Shown here in pieces: positions 47,367 to 59,106 of a DNA stretch of 64,000 nucleotides (position 1 is its first letter; each line of letters starts with the position of its first letter). The position numbers and the translations under genes are program-made. Where the stretch lies: assembly GCA_902806565.1 (NCBI GenBank), contig CADCXA010000031.1, forward strand, positions 1,364,001 through 1,428,000. Direction: 5' to 3'. The stretch comes from Hypoxylon rubiginosum (Eukaryota > Ascomycota > Sordariomycetes > Xylariales > Hypoxylaceae). Under the pieces are notes generated by a model that was given only the letters and a program-made list of their open reading frames with translations, searched no databases and was not told the origin of the DNA.

Positions 47367-48995
47367 ATGACCATATCTCCAAGGCCGGCATTGTTGCCCC
47401 TGCTAACCCATATCCAGCTATGTCTGGCGCATTACTGCGATCTCCACGGTCCGACACCGTTGATGGTTACCGAAGGTCTGCCGGTGCCATGCGGACAATG
47501 CTGCGATGATGGCACTGAGCTGCTACGGCCGCAAACGAGTGCTGCCACCCATGGACCACAGGCTACTGTTAATGATGCCCTCCGAAAAATGACACTGGGA
47601 GCCCCGCGAAGTTCATCCACCCCCGTGAGCGACCAAGAAGCGCAAACGCATCGTGCATCGTTACTTCGAGCGGCCAATAATGGTTCCGGCAGCACCGTTA
47701 CTGCTGCATCTCCTACTACGGCCTCAGCTATACAAACACCTCCGCAGAGCCCCCGAAATACCCCCGAGGGCTTCTCCGAAGCGAACAGCAAGGCTGGTCT
47801 ACGTCGCGACTCAAGTTTCCGTAGGACCTATGACGACTACGTTACGAAACGAGCGAACCCGTGCCAGAACTGCGCCTTGACGCTCCCCAAGCGACAAGAG
47901 TCTAAGAATGGAAAGGATGAAAGCACAGCTGCAACCGCAGACTCCAAATCTGACCTTCGGGGTCCTACATTACGGACGCGCGCACCTTACGCTCGTGTTT
48001 ATGGAGGTAACGGCGAAATTAGCCCGCCAAACTCGATCCCGCACTCTTCATGTGTTTCCGATGCCGAAGAAGATGTTTTGCCTGGAGGCAGTAATCGTTC
48101 CAGCTCGCGTCGCCGACCTACTACTTCGACCTCGCATTCCAGCATCTCGTCCAGATCCAGCGTGTCGCAGCATACGCATTACCTAGACTACACATCCACC
48201 CACGAGCCGGTTGTCCCGAATACCTACTCTATCGTTCGTGCATCATGCTTACGGACGCTCTCTTTCGAAACTCTCCCCCGACGGCCCGAAACCTCGCAAT
48301 CGAATCCATCATTTTCGTCACCGTTATCCGGCATCCCACCCTCGTTTCAGTCTTCAATCAGCCACGGTCCCGGATTCATCACCACGGCGCCGAACTCGCA
48401 GACTGCTGCGAACGGCGGCCCAATCTTCTTTGGCGACCCCCTAGCAGGCTACACGACGGCGTACATATTCCGAATTCCGGACGTGCACGCCCGCGGCCGC
48501 AAGAGGGTGTACGCGTTCCTGGCGCTTAGTACGCACCGCGAGCGCCTAGCCATGAAAACCTTCAGCTTTATATCGGCCGCGTTTCGGGACCTAGCCAACT
48601 GGATCCAAGAATTAGCCGAGGCGGAAGCGGAGCGGGAACGCGAGCGCGAAGAGGCAAACAGCCCCGTTGCCGCGCTGAATGCTGCATACGGCTATGGTGG
48701 GTTTGGCACTGACGGTCCTCGTGACAGTGGCATCGGTCTAGGCCTCGGGGGTGGGTACGGCGCAAACGTGGACCGGGACCGAGAGAGGGACAGGATCGGC
48801 GACACGAGCAGCTTCCTGACTGGTGGTGGCCGCGGCGGCTTCGTGCAGCGCATGGGTGGGTCGATGGGGCCCGGCGGGTTCGCGCCCAAAGCCAGAGGAC
48901 TTGCGGAGCTGGTGGGCCTCCCAGACTTCTTCATCGAGTTGCATTCCCGCTTCGTGCAGCTCCTGTTGGAGTTGGGCGTCGTCCTCTCCTCTTGA
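47367..48995 (+). CDS. Folliculin/Lst7-like UDENN-domain protein
   Basis: An open frame of 542 aa begins at ATG 47367 (the same frame is open back to 47316, and an upstream 5' exon cannot be excluded). HIQLCLAHYCDLHGPTPLMV near residues 11-30 is the N-terminal folliculin block (S/C-L-x-H-F/Y-C-x-x-H-G-P). NPCQNCALTLP adds a CxxC. A Ser-rich linker follows, then the longin-type end: FRIPDVHARGRKRVYAFLAL and FFIELHSRFVQLLLELG. Fungal Lst7/Bhd1 acts with Lst4 on Rag GTPases at the vacuole to tune TORC1 in response to amino acids. The linker is longer than in animals, which is usual for Pezizomycotina. It is the first gene of the conserved block on the right. Confidence 0.8.
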   Translation: MTISPRPALLPLLTHIQLCLAHYCDLHGPTPLMVTEGLPVPCGQCCDDGTELLRPQTSAATHGPQATVNDALRKMTLGAPRSSSTPVSDQEAQTHRASLLRAANNGSGSTVTAASPTTASAIQTPPQSPRNTPEGFSEANSKAGLRRDSSFRRTYDDYVTKRANPCQNCALTLPKRQESKNGKDESTAATADSKSDLRGPTLRTRAPYARVYGGNGEISPPNSIPHSSCVSDAEEDVLPGGSNRSSSRRRPTTSTSHSSISSRSSVSQHTHYLDYTSTHEPVVPNTYSIVRASCLRTLSFETLPRRPETSQSNPSFSSPLSGIPPSFQSSISHGPGFITTAPNSQTAANGGPIFFGDPLAGYTTAYIFRIPDVHARGRKRVYAFLALSTHRERLAMKTFSFISAAFRDLANWIQELAEAEAEREREREEANSPVAALNAAYGYGGFGTDGPRDSGIGLGLGGGYGANVDRDRERDRIGDTSSFLTGGGRGGFVQRMGGSMGPGGFAPKARGLAELVGLPDFFIELHSRFVQLLLELGVVLSS

Positions 48996-50191
48996 GCGTT
49001 GACCGAACTTGGAGAACTATGCAACGAGGACAACTTGATAATATGGGGTTGTTCCATCGCATATTTTCTGGAGAGCCGACTGATGCCGACTAATGCCGCC
49101 GTGCAGCTCGCCCCCATTCGATGGGAGCGAGGAGGATTAATGATGGAAGAAGGATATACCCCCAGTGGTTGAGCAAGAGGAGAAAATACCCCAGCAAAAA
49201 TGCTTCTTCACTTTGAGTTATTATTAGTCACGGTGATCCTCGCAAGAGAACACCTGACATCTACGATACCCACCCCCTTACGTCGAGCGAAGCGCGCTTT
49301 GCTCTTACGCCTGTTGGCGTCTTGTCTTCTTTTTTTTTTCACCCACCCCATTTCCCCGGGGAAAGATACCCACTATGTATTACTACTGCTGCCGCTATGC
49401 TTTTCCTAATTGTTGCATTTGCGGTTTTAGGGTTTTCGATACTGGTCTGGTTGAGGGGGACGTGTTACCTACTCTCTGGTCTCGTCGCATGGACGGGGGC
49501 ATGTAAAAATGGCGTTACAAAAAGAAAAAGGTCCGGATTACAACGCATATTTCGAGGCGGGGAGAGGGAGAGAGCAAAGAGTCAGCCACCTAGAGGAAAA
49601 CGGTAGATGGAATGAACGGAAGACGGGCTCTCTCGACGAAATGACTGGATGACGAAGGATCACGATGGGGAATGCCTTATGAGGGTATAATACGTGTCCG
49701 ATGTACTATGTTATGTTACGAAGCAATTTTTCTAACCTCGTCGTGTTGGCCGGTTTCTAGACGGGAATAGGGGCAGGGCTAGACAAACAGGAACTACGGT
49801 TAGACAAGTTAATGAGAAATCGTTTATGCAAACGTTTATGCAAGTTCACGACTACAACTGCGTTTCCCTAATTCTAGGACGCTGTGAATTAGTTATGTGT
49901 AGTCCGTAGAAGCTCAAGTGTAGGTAATTACCCTCCTTCGGTTGTATTGCTATGATGATACAGTTTTACATCTGGCTACGTCCCCATCATCTATCCGTAG
50001 TAGCCCAGTCGCAGCTACTAGAAGAGTAGAAGTGTGTACCCTCTAATCCTCAGCCCAGCCCAGCCCAGCCCAGTCCCGCAACGTGTGCATTTACGGGAGG
50101 GGGCTCTCCGGTCTTGAACCTCTCTCTGCTGCGGAAAATTACTCCCAATCCCCATCGAATTTCTTTTGCCACGACCACGACCGCGCAAAGA
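48996..50191. other. Convergent 3' region between Lst7-like and RPT3 genes
   Basis: No gene was seen. A CAGCC pentamer repeat occurs near 50050-50072. It should contain both 3' UTRs. Confidence 0.4.
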
Positions 50192-51620
50192 CTACTTGTA
50201 AAAGTCGAACTTGTTCTCGTCGGTAGCGCCCTTGACCTGGCTGGAGTAGGCGTCCTCGAGGTCGACCTGGATGATGTTGTAGCGGTTCTTGCGGACGGCG
50301 CGGAGGCCGGCCTCCTGCATGATGGCGGCGATGACGGCGCCGCTGAGGGGGTCGTTGCGGACGATGAGGCTGTCGAGGTCGACCTCGGGCGCGAGGCTCA
50401 TCTTGGAGGCGATGGTGCTGAAGATGAGGCGGCGCTCGCGGCGGTCCCGCAGGCTGGGGAACTCGATCTTGCGGTCGAGGCGGCCGGGCCGCAGCAGGGC
50501 GGGGTCGAGGGTGTCGGCGCGGTTGGTGGCCATGATGACCTTGACGTTGGAGGTCTGGTCGAAGCCGTCCATCTGGTTGAGGAGCTCGAGCAGGATACGC
50601 TGGACCTCGCGGTCGGCGCCGGTCTGGGCGTCGAACCGCTTGGTAGCGATGGCGTCGATCTCGTCAATGAAGATGATGGCGGGGGAGTTCTCGCGGGCCA
50701 TCCGGAACACGTCGCGGACCATGCGGGGACCCTCACCGAGGTACTTCTGGACGAACTCGGACCCGACGACGCGGATGAAGTTGGCCGTGGTCGAGTTGGC
50801 GACGGCCTTGACGAGCATGGTCTTGCCGGTTCCGGGGGGCCCGTAAAGCAGCACGCCGCGCGGCGGGTCGATACCGATCTGCTTGTACAGATCGAAGTGC
50901 GTAAGAGGCAGCTCGACGGCCTCTCGGATCTCCTGCTTCTGCATATCGAGACCACCGACATCGGCGTAAGTCACGTCGGGCTTCTCGTCAGCGCCCAGCA
51001 TGGCGATAGAGGAGTCGGCCTCCGGGGGTAGGATATCGACGAGGGCATTAGAATGGCGATGTAAGGCGACGGAGGACGAAGGCTTCAGAAGCTCGCGGTC
51101 AAGGGTAGAAAGAATTCGTACCACGTAGTTAGAGCCGGTGCTAGATTGGACTATTCCGGTGCTATGGTAGAGTTAATTAGACGACTGTACTGCGGTATTA
51201 TCATTCTGGTGGTGTTATAACTCGAGGCTTACTTCTGATCGATAGCTTCCATAAATTGGCCAATGACCAACGGTACGCTCTGGATTCGTTTGATTTCCTC
51301 TTGGGCGCGAACTAGCTCGCGTTTTAAGCTCCTACGATTGCTATCTGTTAAAACTGGTGACCTGGCGAGCGAATAGAACTTGATAGACGGATATGAAGTT
51401 GAGAGAGCACGGCGCTACCTTACCTTTGCTCGTCCTTGATATATTCCTCCTGCAGTTGGATGTATTCCAGATGCCTCTGCAGCTTCTTTAATACGGCATA
51501 TTCATCTCCGCCCTGCGCTGGTATTCCCTCGATGGTCTCGATGTTCGGAATATTGGAGGGGAGGGGTTTGTTGTGTGGCGCGACGATGTTGGCCGGGTTT
51601 TCTACCAGAACGTCGCCCAT
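50192..51620 (-). CDS. RPT3: 26S proteasome regulatory ATPase Rpt3
   Basis: Exons 51424-51620, 51233-51331 and 50192-51161 give 421 aa, the normal Rpt3 length. The N-terminus has a coiled coil ([20 protein letters not shown]), then the OB domain ([15 protein letters not shown]). The AAA+ core has Walker A GPPGTGKT, Walker B IIFIDEID, and the second region of homology [19 protein letters not shown]. The last residues FDFYK form the HbYX tail that docks in the alpha-ring and opens the gate. It is a subunit of the hexameric ATPase ring that unfolds ubiquitinated substrates in cytosol and nucleus. Two small introns (92 and 71 bp) lie in the 5' third. Intact and highly conserved. Confidence 0.97.
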
Positions 51621-53640
51621 CTTGGCTACTCTGTTGCCGGATTTACTCGTGAAGGGAGTGTAAGATTCGTAGACCGAACTCGACCGAGAGAAGTTTTGCG
51701 GGATTAGAAGAGTACTGTTTGTTTATGTTTGTGGTGGATGGAAGCCGCCAGATCAATGGTTGATGGGAAATTGATGTTGACGTCGAGTTTCTGATTTCTG
51801 ATTTCTGAAGTGGTTACGTTGAAGAGTTGTAGCTTTTGCTTACGGAATGGCAAGTCACAGCTTCCAAGGTCCGGGTTGCCGACGCCAGCCTTGCAGCCTT
51901 GAGCTCCCTTTTTATGTGGGTCATTCAATCCAGCGGAATAGCACAGTACATAGGTACATTGAGCAATAGCTTAGACAGATATGAAGCTAAGCTGAATTGA
52001 GAAAGTACAGGATTAATAGTTTATCCGTTCCTCCATCCGCCTTTAAGAGGGCCCCCATTGCCCAGCTGCGGGTCTCTTCCCAATCAAGGACCAAGATATC
52101 AAAAAAAGCCGAAAGCCTAGAACCACTTTGCATCGTCGTCATCCTATTGGCTCTTTATTCAGCGGCGCCTGCGAATCCAAGGCGAAAAGAACCCCGTATT
52201 TGCGGACAACTCTCAACCACTCATCTCAAAGAAGGTGACCATCCCAGCCTGCCAGCCTGCTGAAGATCAACTTCCGGCATCGCCCGACAGGTTTGGCAGT
52301 TCGGCCTAGATCGTTATCCCTCGTCCACCTCCATCTACCAGTCTGCCAGTCTACCTGACATACAACGATCCGCACTGTCTCGACGAAGCGCCTACGAGTA
52401 TTCCCGACGTATTGGATTCTTATCTTTGAATTCGATTGCCGACTTGCTTGATTTGATATCATTTCCCTGCTTTAGAAGCAGATCGGTACATAGTAGAACG
52501 GCGGAAAGGTTCAGCGTTCAGCTTATATGGTTGAAGGAGGTAAGGAGGTAAGGACGTTGTTAGCTTCATCGATCCCACCTATATGTACATGGATACCTAT
52601 GTACATGTATCCATGCGCTCATCTTCTCGCATCTTACATATTCTATGTCAGCATGTACGGCTTGTATGGGATACTTGAATAAGTACATACTATGTACACA
52701 GCACAGTGCTGTCGCTCTAACTGTATCTGACGCCCGCTTCTCTGCTGGACCAATCCTATCCGTCGAATCATCCCAAGGCTCAGCAAGGGTCCCTCACTCC
52801 CGATGTGTCATTCCTACCTTCGGCGACCTCGCACTGGGCTGACGGTCTGAATCTGAGGTCTGAGGTCTGAAGCATCGACCTGGATGGGCCCCTCCTCCCA
52901 ACACTCGACTCCCTAATCCCAGCTGCCCAATTCACAGTTCACAGTTCACAGTCCACAGTTCACAGTCACCATTCACACTTCACATCTTACATATATACAT
53001 GTACCTAACCATATAGTACAGTACAGTACGCAGTCACGCAAGTCTACGTCTACCACAAACCCAATCTACTACACACTACTACACAGCTACACAGCTACAC
53101 AGCTACACAGCTACACAGCTACATCTGCAACCGAATTACTGTACAGTTACAGGTTACAGCAGCATAGCACAGCACCAAAGGCTTGTTCCCGCACCCCCAA
53201 ATGCAGGTGCTGTCCAACTACATCTAGGTACTGTACGGAGTAGGCTCCTATTCTTCTACTTACCTACATACATACATCCTATTCTACAACCTTTGGGACC
53301 TTAAACACCTGACTTGGACTCTCTTTCGTCTTTTTTCCTTACATTGTGCATATCACCAATTTCTCTCAAACATCACATCACATCACATCCCGTCTTTCTG
53401 CCTTCGTCGGTACTCTTAGGGATTGGAGACCAGCTCTCTTAAACACAACGCTCTTCCTTTCTCGTCTTCGTCTCACCTGTCAGAGTCTTACTTATTGGAC
53501 CCCTCCGCCGGCGTCTCACCTCTATCGTAGCTTTTATTTACGTATCCGTGTCTATTGTCTACTGCACCTGTCTACACCGCTTGCGAATCGGGCGTCCTGA
53601 CTCTTTTGCCAGAGATTACCCTTGACCTGTAATCCTAACG
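51621..53640. other. Divergent 2-kb promoter region with tandem repeats
   Basis: It separates RPT3 (-) from the small Ser-rich gene (+). It holds TTCACAG-type repeats at about 52926-52985 and ACAGCTAC units at 53082-53123. No gene is supported. The final ~300 bp are C/T-rich and likely a leader. Confidence 0.45.
53082..53123. repeat. ACAGCTAC tandem repeat
   Basis: About five copies of an 8-bp unit lie in the leader or promoter of the small gene at 53641. Confidence 0.8.
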
Positions 53641-54230
53641 ATGTCGTCTAATACAATTGCTATCCCGGCTTCCCGATCCTCGGGTAACGCCTACAACCAA
53701 TCCCCCAAGGCTGCCGGCAGCTCCTCCTCGTCGTACTCGAGCTCACCGCAGAGCCCTAACTCTAGCGAGGCTTCCTCAGAGCAGTCGGCTCGCAAGCCGA
53801 AGTCGCTCCACCAACGCCGGCCGAGTCTGCTGAGTATGTTTCACTCGTCTTCCCGGCTGGGCGTCGTTTTACCTTTTTGACGTGCCCAGACCTGGGGGGA
53901 CTACAACGTAGTAGGCCCATAAACTAACATCCTATTTAGGCTCCGCATTCTCCAAAGACGAGTGTACGGTTATCAACATTGGCGAACCCGACGGTGTACC
54001 TCGGTTGGTAGGTTATCGCCGTCACCGCTTGCCTGTCTGTTACGAGACCGTCTTACTAATACCGCCCGCCACAGATCTCCTACCTTGCCTCGAGCCAGGG
54101 TTTTGCGTGGAACCCCGAGCTATTCGTCCCGTCCTACGTCGACTACGACTACGTACCCCTAGAAAATCGTCGAGAGCCGGTGCACGAGATTGAACTTAGC
54201 GACGAAGAGATCAAAGGGATGTTGCCGTGA
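53641..54230 (+). CDS. Small conserved-looking Ser-rich/acidic protein
   Basis: Exons 53641-53833, 53940-54007 and 54075-54230 join in frame (introns 106 and 67 bp) to give 138 aa. Residues 1-60 are Ser/Pro-rich and basic at the end (RKPKSLHQRRPSLL). The rest is compact and acidic: KDECTVINIGEPDGVPR, QGFAWNPELFVPSYVDYDYV and an end of HEIELSDEEIKGMLP. Three consensus splice junctions that keep frame, and an abrupt change to folded-looking sequence, support a real gene. No named family was recognised. Phosphorylation in the Ser-rich head is possible. There is no signal peptide or membrane span. Confidence 0.7.
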
Positions 54231-56719
54231 TGGGCAGATACGAGTGTGGGGGTTCATCGTGGGATTCGCCCCCTCCGAATCGGCCGCAACCCCGTGCGAG
54301 ATCGTTCTTTAGCCCCTCCTAGATACACATAAACCTCGCGAGAATTACCTTTTTACTATTTTCGCAATACTTCGGCGTCTGGATTCGGATTCCCCACACA
54401 CTGCCTGGATGGATTGTGGATATCGATCTCGGGATTTCTTACTGCGCGGCGCGGGTGGGCAAGGGACCTTACATTATACGCATTGCATTGCGACGACTTG
54501 ACGGCCATTGATATTATTACATGGGAAGGGCCCTGCCTTGGAAGGCCTCGGAGTTCTCGTGGCATTTCATGGAAATTCCTCTGTACGAATACATGAATGC
54601 CTCTTGGGATGGGTGGCGTTCATATTCCCTGGTGCGTTTGGTATTATGGGTTGATCGTTCTCTGCTTTTTCGTGCGTTTCTCTTCGGACGAGTAATGAGT
54701 TTTTATTGTTGGTAGATAGCTCCCCCTTTTCCCAACTTCAGCAGACATAATAGAAATATTACACGCAATGCTCTGTTCGATTGCACTTTGTCGTAGTAGT
54801 TTGGAGTTGCTACGATACCTCGCTGATCCTATTTACTATCTACTATCTACCTAGGTAACTACTTGGTGTCCTGCCATATAGATGGTAGATATACCTAGAT
54901 TTGCCACTAGGCAGACGGGCTTAACAATACAATTGTACCTGTCAGAAAATCTTACAAAGGTCCAAGAACTACAAAGCAAAGCTACCTCACACGTATCTAA
55001 TATGAGTTAGGAAACACGATGTGTATTATGACTCGATCAAGAACCCGAATATCGTATTTGCTTCGTAGGAAACGGACGAGGCGTTGGGTGTGACAGCTGC
55101 AGAGACAAAGCCAGCCAGCCAGCCATCCCAAGACTATGGGGCGGTACCGGCATGTGAAGTCGCATGTATGTAGGGACGTACCTACATTATGTACATTATG
55201 TTATGTAGAGGCTATGTAACTTGCTGCATCTGGGCTCTGTCCGTTGTCGACCTTTCGCACGGTGTCGCCATCCCACCTTTTTACCCCACGAATTGCGTTA
55301 TCGGATTTCTCCCCGCCTGAGAGGTGAGCAAACGTACTATGTACATGTGATGTGAGTTGTACATCCACGTTATATGCATACGCTTAACTTTGTATCTAGC
55401 CAGGGTTGATAGTTTACCTTCAACAAGGGGTTGTCTTCGAGATCGCTTAGCGCGATTAATACGGCTAGAGCGCTTGTGGTAAGGCGAGTGTACTGTTAGC
55501 CGTTATAGGTGTTACTATTATAGCTCATCACTCTTGATAGTTTCATATGAAGGTTACTAAAGAGACTATCTATTCTAATAAATACTTCCCCTAACATGTG
55601 AGTGGTTAAAGTAAACAAATACCGCCATCTACCTATGCAGTATCTTATGTATGCTTTCATGTGGATGTAGGTATTCGTAATGGTAATACTAAGTATGCAA
55701 CCGCTAACAACGGGGGACTGTGCGGAAATATTCCACATGCATATCATGGCGACTTGCCTGCTTGCTAGGTGTAGGGTGTAGGGTGTAGGGTGTAGGGTAC
55801 TTAATATTGTTTCATGAAGCTGTTTCATAGCCACGTGTATAACTAGATGAAGATGGAACTCCTAATAACGAGTCTTCCCCCCTTGAGTTCTTCCATTTTG
55901 ACAATTCACACAGTATTTCCGTACACGGTCGAAATCATCACCGGTACATATGACCTTTTCACGATATACATCAAGTACCACGTATCTAGACCGGCATATA
56001 GCGCGCTAGTGTTATGCTAGTTCCTCCAGTTCAGCTCCATCTGTCGTGCTGCTAGGCTATGTATGCAGCTAACAACGGGTTACTAGGCAGATTTGAAGGA
56101 TACCTTCATTTACCTAGGTATAAGTCCATAGAAGGTATCAGTGATATTTTCAGGCTTATTTCTAGAATTAAGCTTATACAACTTAGACTTCTTACCAGTT
56201 TACAATCCAAAGAGCAAGGTGGCACCTTGCTAATTGTGTAGTGATGGTAGAAACTCTTTGCCTCAGACCCCCTTGATACACTTGAGGCGTGACTATTCAT
56301 AACCCCCGATTGGGTGATAGTTTGACCATCAGACCCGCTTTACAGCTTCGAGTTGACGGGGTTTGCTTTAAAAAAAAATGACATGTCCAACTCATACGTA
56401 TTCAGCTATCGTCTCGACCGAAGACACGCACAAAGTGGACCGACTTTTACGTCGATACTAGCTGGCGGTGAGACATCGAAAGGTACCTAAATATATCACG
56501 ACCTACATGTAGGTTAGGTACCTTAACTATTGATACCCGTTTAGACAACGGAGAGATGCGTATTGCCAAGCTATGCATACCACTCCACTCCAACACCATC
56601 TCACAAACCTTCCCCCCCCCTTTAGTATTGTGCATACGCGAGCCAACCCCCCTCAGCGTACCTATAGGTTGGGTAGCCTGTAGGTTAGGTTTTACCCTCA
56701 GGCCGCCTATTGCGTCAAG
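54231..56719. other. 2.5-kb gap, AT-rich
   Basis: No gene is supported. It holds ACCTAGGT at 54849 and 56112, AGGTACCT at 56481 and 56516, and the GTGTAGG repeat listed separately. Confidence 0.45.
55769..55797. repeat. GTGTAGG 7-bp tandem repeat, four copies
   Basis: Four exact copies of GTGTAGG. It is telomere-like in composition but not the TTAGGG unit. Confidence 0.85.
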
Positions 56720-57922
56720 ATGCATTACATCCGCCTGCTGCGCCCCGCCCGGTTCAGCGCCACGAGCCACGACATCTCGCTCCTCGTCACCATAACCACG
56801 GACCTGGGCGACTCGTTCCTCCACCCGGATGCGCCGGTCGACCTGATCGTGGCGGCCGACGGTCCAACGGGCGAGCCCCTCCTCCAGCCCCTCCTCGCGC
56901 GCAACAGCCATCACCCGCCGCGAAGAAGGTGGGTTGCGGGCATGCGAGTCCTCGACGTCAGGGTTCCCCTCCTCCCGCACCTGCGAGAGGAGCACGTCAC
57001 GTGTACCGTCACGATACGCCCAGCGGCGCAGGGTCCGCCGTCGGGCCTGGTCGGAAGCGCCAACGTGCTTCCGCGGAGGGGCGCCGCCGACAACCGCGGG
57101 CTCATCATGCCGGCCGCCGTGGAGATGATCAAGGGCGTCTGCTCGCCCGTGTCCCTGCGGACGCTTGAACTCCACACCGGGGACCATCCGCAAGATCATC
57201 AGTTGCGAGTCCACCTCGAAGAGGACATCGGCGAGAGCATCGCACGCCACATATGGGACGCGGGCGTCGTGACGGCCTGCTTTCTGGCCGACGCCTGCCT
57301 CGCCAGGGAAGCGATCAGCGACGTGCTGCCCATCAGGAGGGATAGCTTCTCCGTCCTGGAACTCGGCAGCGGCGTCGGCATCCTGGGGATCACCGTAGCG
57401 CGCATCCTGGAGCGGGCCGCCGCCGCGCAGGGCGCGACCCTGCGCGAGGCCGCCGTGCTGCTTACGGACCTCCCCGAGGCCGAAGAGCGCGCCCGGTCCA
57501 ACATCGCCAGGGCCGCGGCGGCTCTGTCGGAACGGGATTCCGTCGTGGGGCTTCACTACGAGAACCTGGACTGGGACGACGGTCGCGTCGGGCGGTTCGG
57601 CCCCCTGGCGTCGGCGCGCGCGTGGGACCTGGTCGTCCTCAGCGACTGCACGTACAACGCCGACTCGCTGCCGGCCCTCGTCGGGACGCTGAGCGCCCTG
57701 CACGCCGTCGGGCTCGCGTATTCCGAGCCCGGGGCGGACGCTAGGAGCTCGGTCCTGCTGGCGACGAAGCCTCGCCACGCCTCCGAGCGGGCGCTCTTCG
57801 GGCTGCTGGAGGTTGACGGCTGGTGGTATCGCGTTCTTAAGTCCGTCCCGCTGCCGAAGCTGGGCGGGGAGGACGAGATTGTAGATATTTACCTGCTGGA
57901 GAAGGGCACGGAGAGGTCGTAG
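56720..57922 (+). CDS. METTL21-like (Methyltransf_16) SAM methyltransferase
   Basis: This intronless 400-aa protein has a fungal-specific N-terminal half (MHYIRLLRPARFSATS; ADNRGLIMPAAVEM) and a C-terminal Rossmann methyltransferase domain. Motif I is VLELGSGVGILG near residues 211-222. LTDLPEAEERARSNI follows as the acidic-loop region, then WDLVVLSDCTYNADSLPALV, equivalent to the D-x-x-Y motif of METTL21-type enzymes. These methylate lysines on chaperones and translation factors; the substrate here is unknown. The coding region is about 70% GC while flanks are AT-rich. As a result the reverse strand is open for over 500 codons, which I regard as a shadow. It looks intact. Confidence 0.87.
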   Translation: MHYIRLLRPARFSATSHDISLLVTITTDLGDSFLHPDAPVDLIVAADGPTGEPLLQPLLARNSHHPPRRRWVAGMRVLDVRVPLLPHLREEHVTCTVTIRPAAQGPPSGLVGSANVLPRRGAADNRGLIMPAAVEMIKGVCSPVSLRTLELHTGDHPQDHQLRVHLEEDIGESIARHIWDAGVVTACFLADACLAREAISDVLPIRRDSFSVLELGSGVGILGITVARILERAAAAQGATLREAAVLLTDLPEAEERARSNIARAAAALSERDSVVGLHYENLDWDDGRVGRFGPLASARAWDLVVLSDCTYNADSLPALVGTLSALHAVGLAYSEPGADARSSVLLATKPRHASERALFGLLEVDGWWYRVLKSVPLPKLGGEDEIVDIYLLEKGTERS

Positions 57923-59106
57923 AGCCTTGCCTGTGGGGGAGGCTCTAGAATCTTTGATCTCTCGGAGATGCCAACTGTTGAAGTATCCTCTGCAGACCGG
58001 ATAGCTCAATGACCTATCCTAGGATTGGCTTTGGCCTACAGCTGGGCATCCGAGGCTTGGACTTATCCCTGGGTCGTAGGTCTAAACCTACCATGCGTTC
58101 ATGTTGGAGCATAGTTGCTACCTTAACCTGCCGCCCCAGGCCTTCCTTATGACAGACTAGCACCAGGACGACGTAGCAGCGTGAGTTACAATTCAGTTAC
58201 TTAAAAGTTTATAGCTAATACGGAACAACATGCCATAGCAAAAGGAGGCATGCAAAGAACCCAGACTGCTGGACCTTCGCATAGCCACGTTTAGCTGCAC
58301 TCTACGGTGATAAATGGTAGTAAATGGTAGTAGGGGCTCTTGTTATACATATGGGGTTGGTGTCTGTTCTACACGATGTATGTCCTACATGATACGCCAT
58401 ATCTGCTAGTGATAACTCGAAGACTTGTTCATAACCGTAGCACCACGAAATAGAGATACATCTACCTCGGACAGGATGTAAGTTTTTCGAAGATCAGATT
58501 ACCTAGGTACATAGCGAGGTGCCCTTAGCTTAGGTCGAGCTCCATGTTTGATATTATGAGTTGGGAGCTTCATGCTACTACATTTATAGCATAAAATGAT
58601 ATATTATTCTGTATACCAAAGCTTAGCCTTAATAACGTCCACCATTTTCACCATTTGAAGCTGGTTGCTCTCGAACCAAAATACACGATGGTGTGTAACC
58701 CCTTAGCCCGGGTATCGCGATACATGCATATAAACCTAGGTATGCAGAAAAGAGAATTTGCCCCTCTAAAGACCGAAAGTCAACAAACGTAGCAACGGTC
58801 TTGGATTAGGATGAAAGTAAATATTTGCGACATTGACGAATTCGAATTATCTACGACTACGACGACGAATCAAACCTGCTCACTGGACAATTAGCCTCGA
58901 CGAGATAATAGCAACGAAGCGGTTAGCATAGGATTGCCGTATTGCATCACCATTATCCACCTCGCCTCACCCACAATATTTGGTTCCGCCCTCTCTCTCA
59001 GCAAAGACTTGGTACTTTAGTTTAGGTAGACAAAGTCACACACACACATACTGGTCACTCTAGATCAAAACAAACCCCCCATTGGATCACCAAAGAAACC
59101 AGTCGC
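57923..59106. other. Intergenic, AT-rich
   Basis: No gene was seen. ACCTAGGT copies lie at 58501 and 58734. The last 100 bp before 59107 have a CACACA run, probably in the NSL1 leader. Confidence 0.4.

Noticed and set aside
50114..51031. 305-codon + strand frame over RPT3
   Set aside because: Val/Leu/Gly-rich mirror of the Rpt3 coding strand; Rpt3 motifs on the - strand are decisive.
56447..58009. 520-codon open frame on the - strand over the methyltransferase gene
   Set aside because: It is Gly/Arg/Asp/Pro-rich with no family features; the + strand frame has clear methyltransferase motifs. High GC keeps the reverse strand open by chance.
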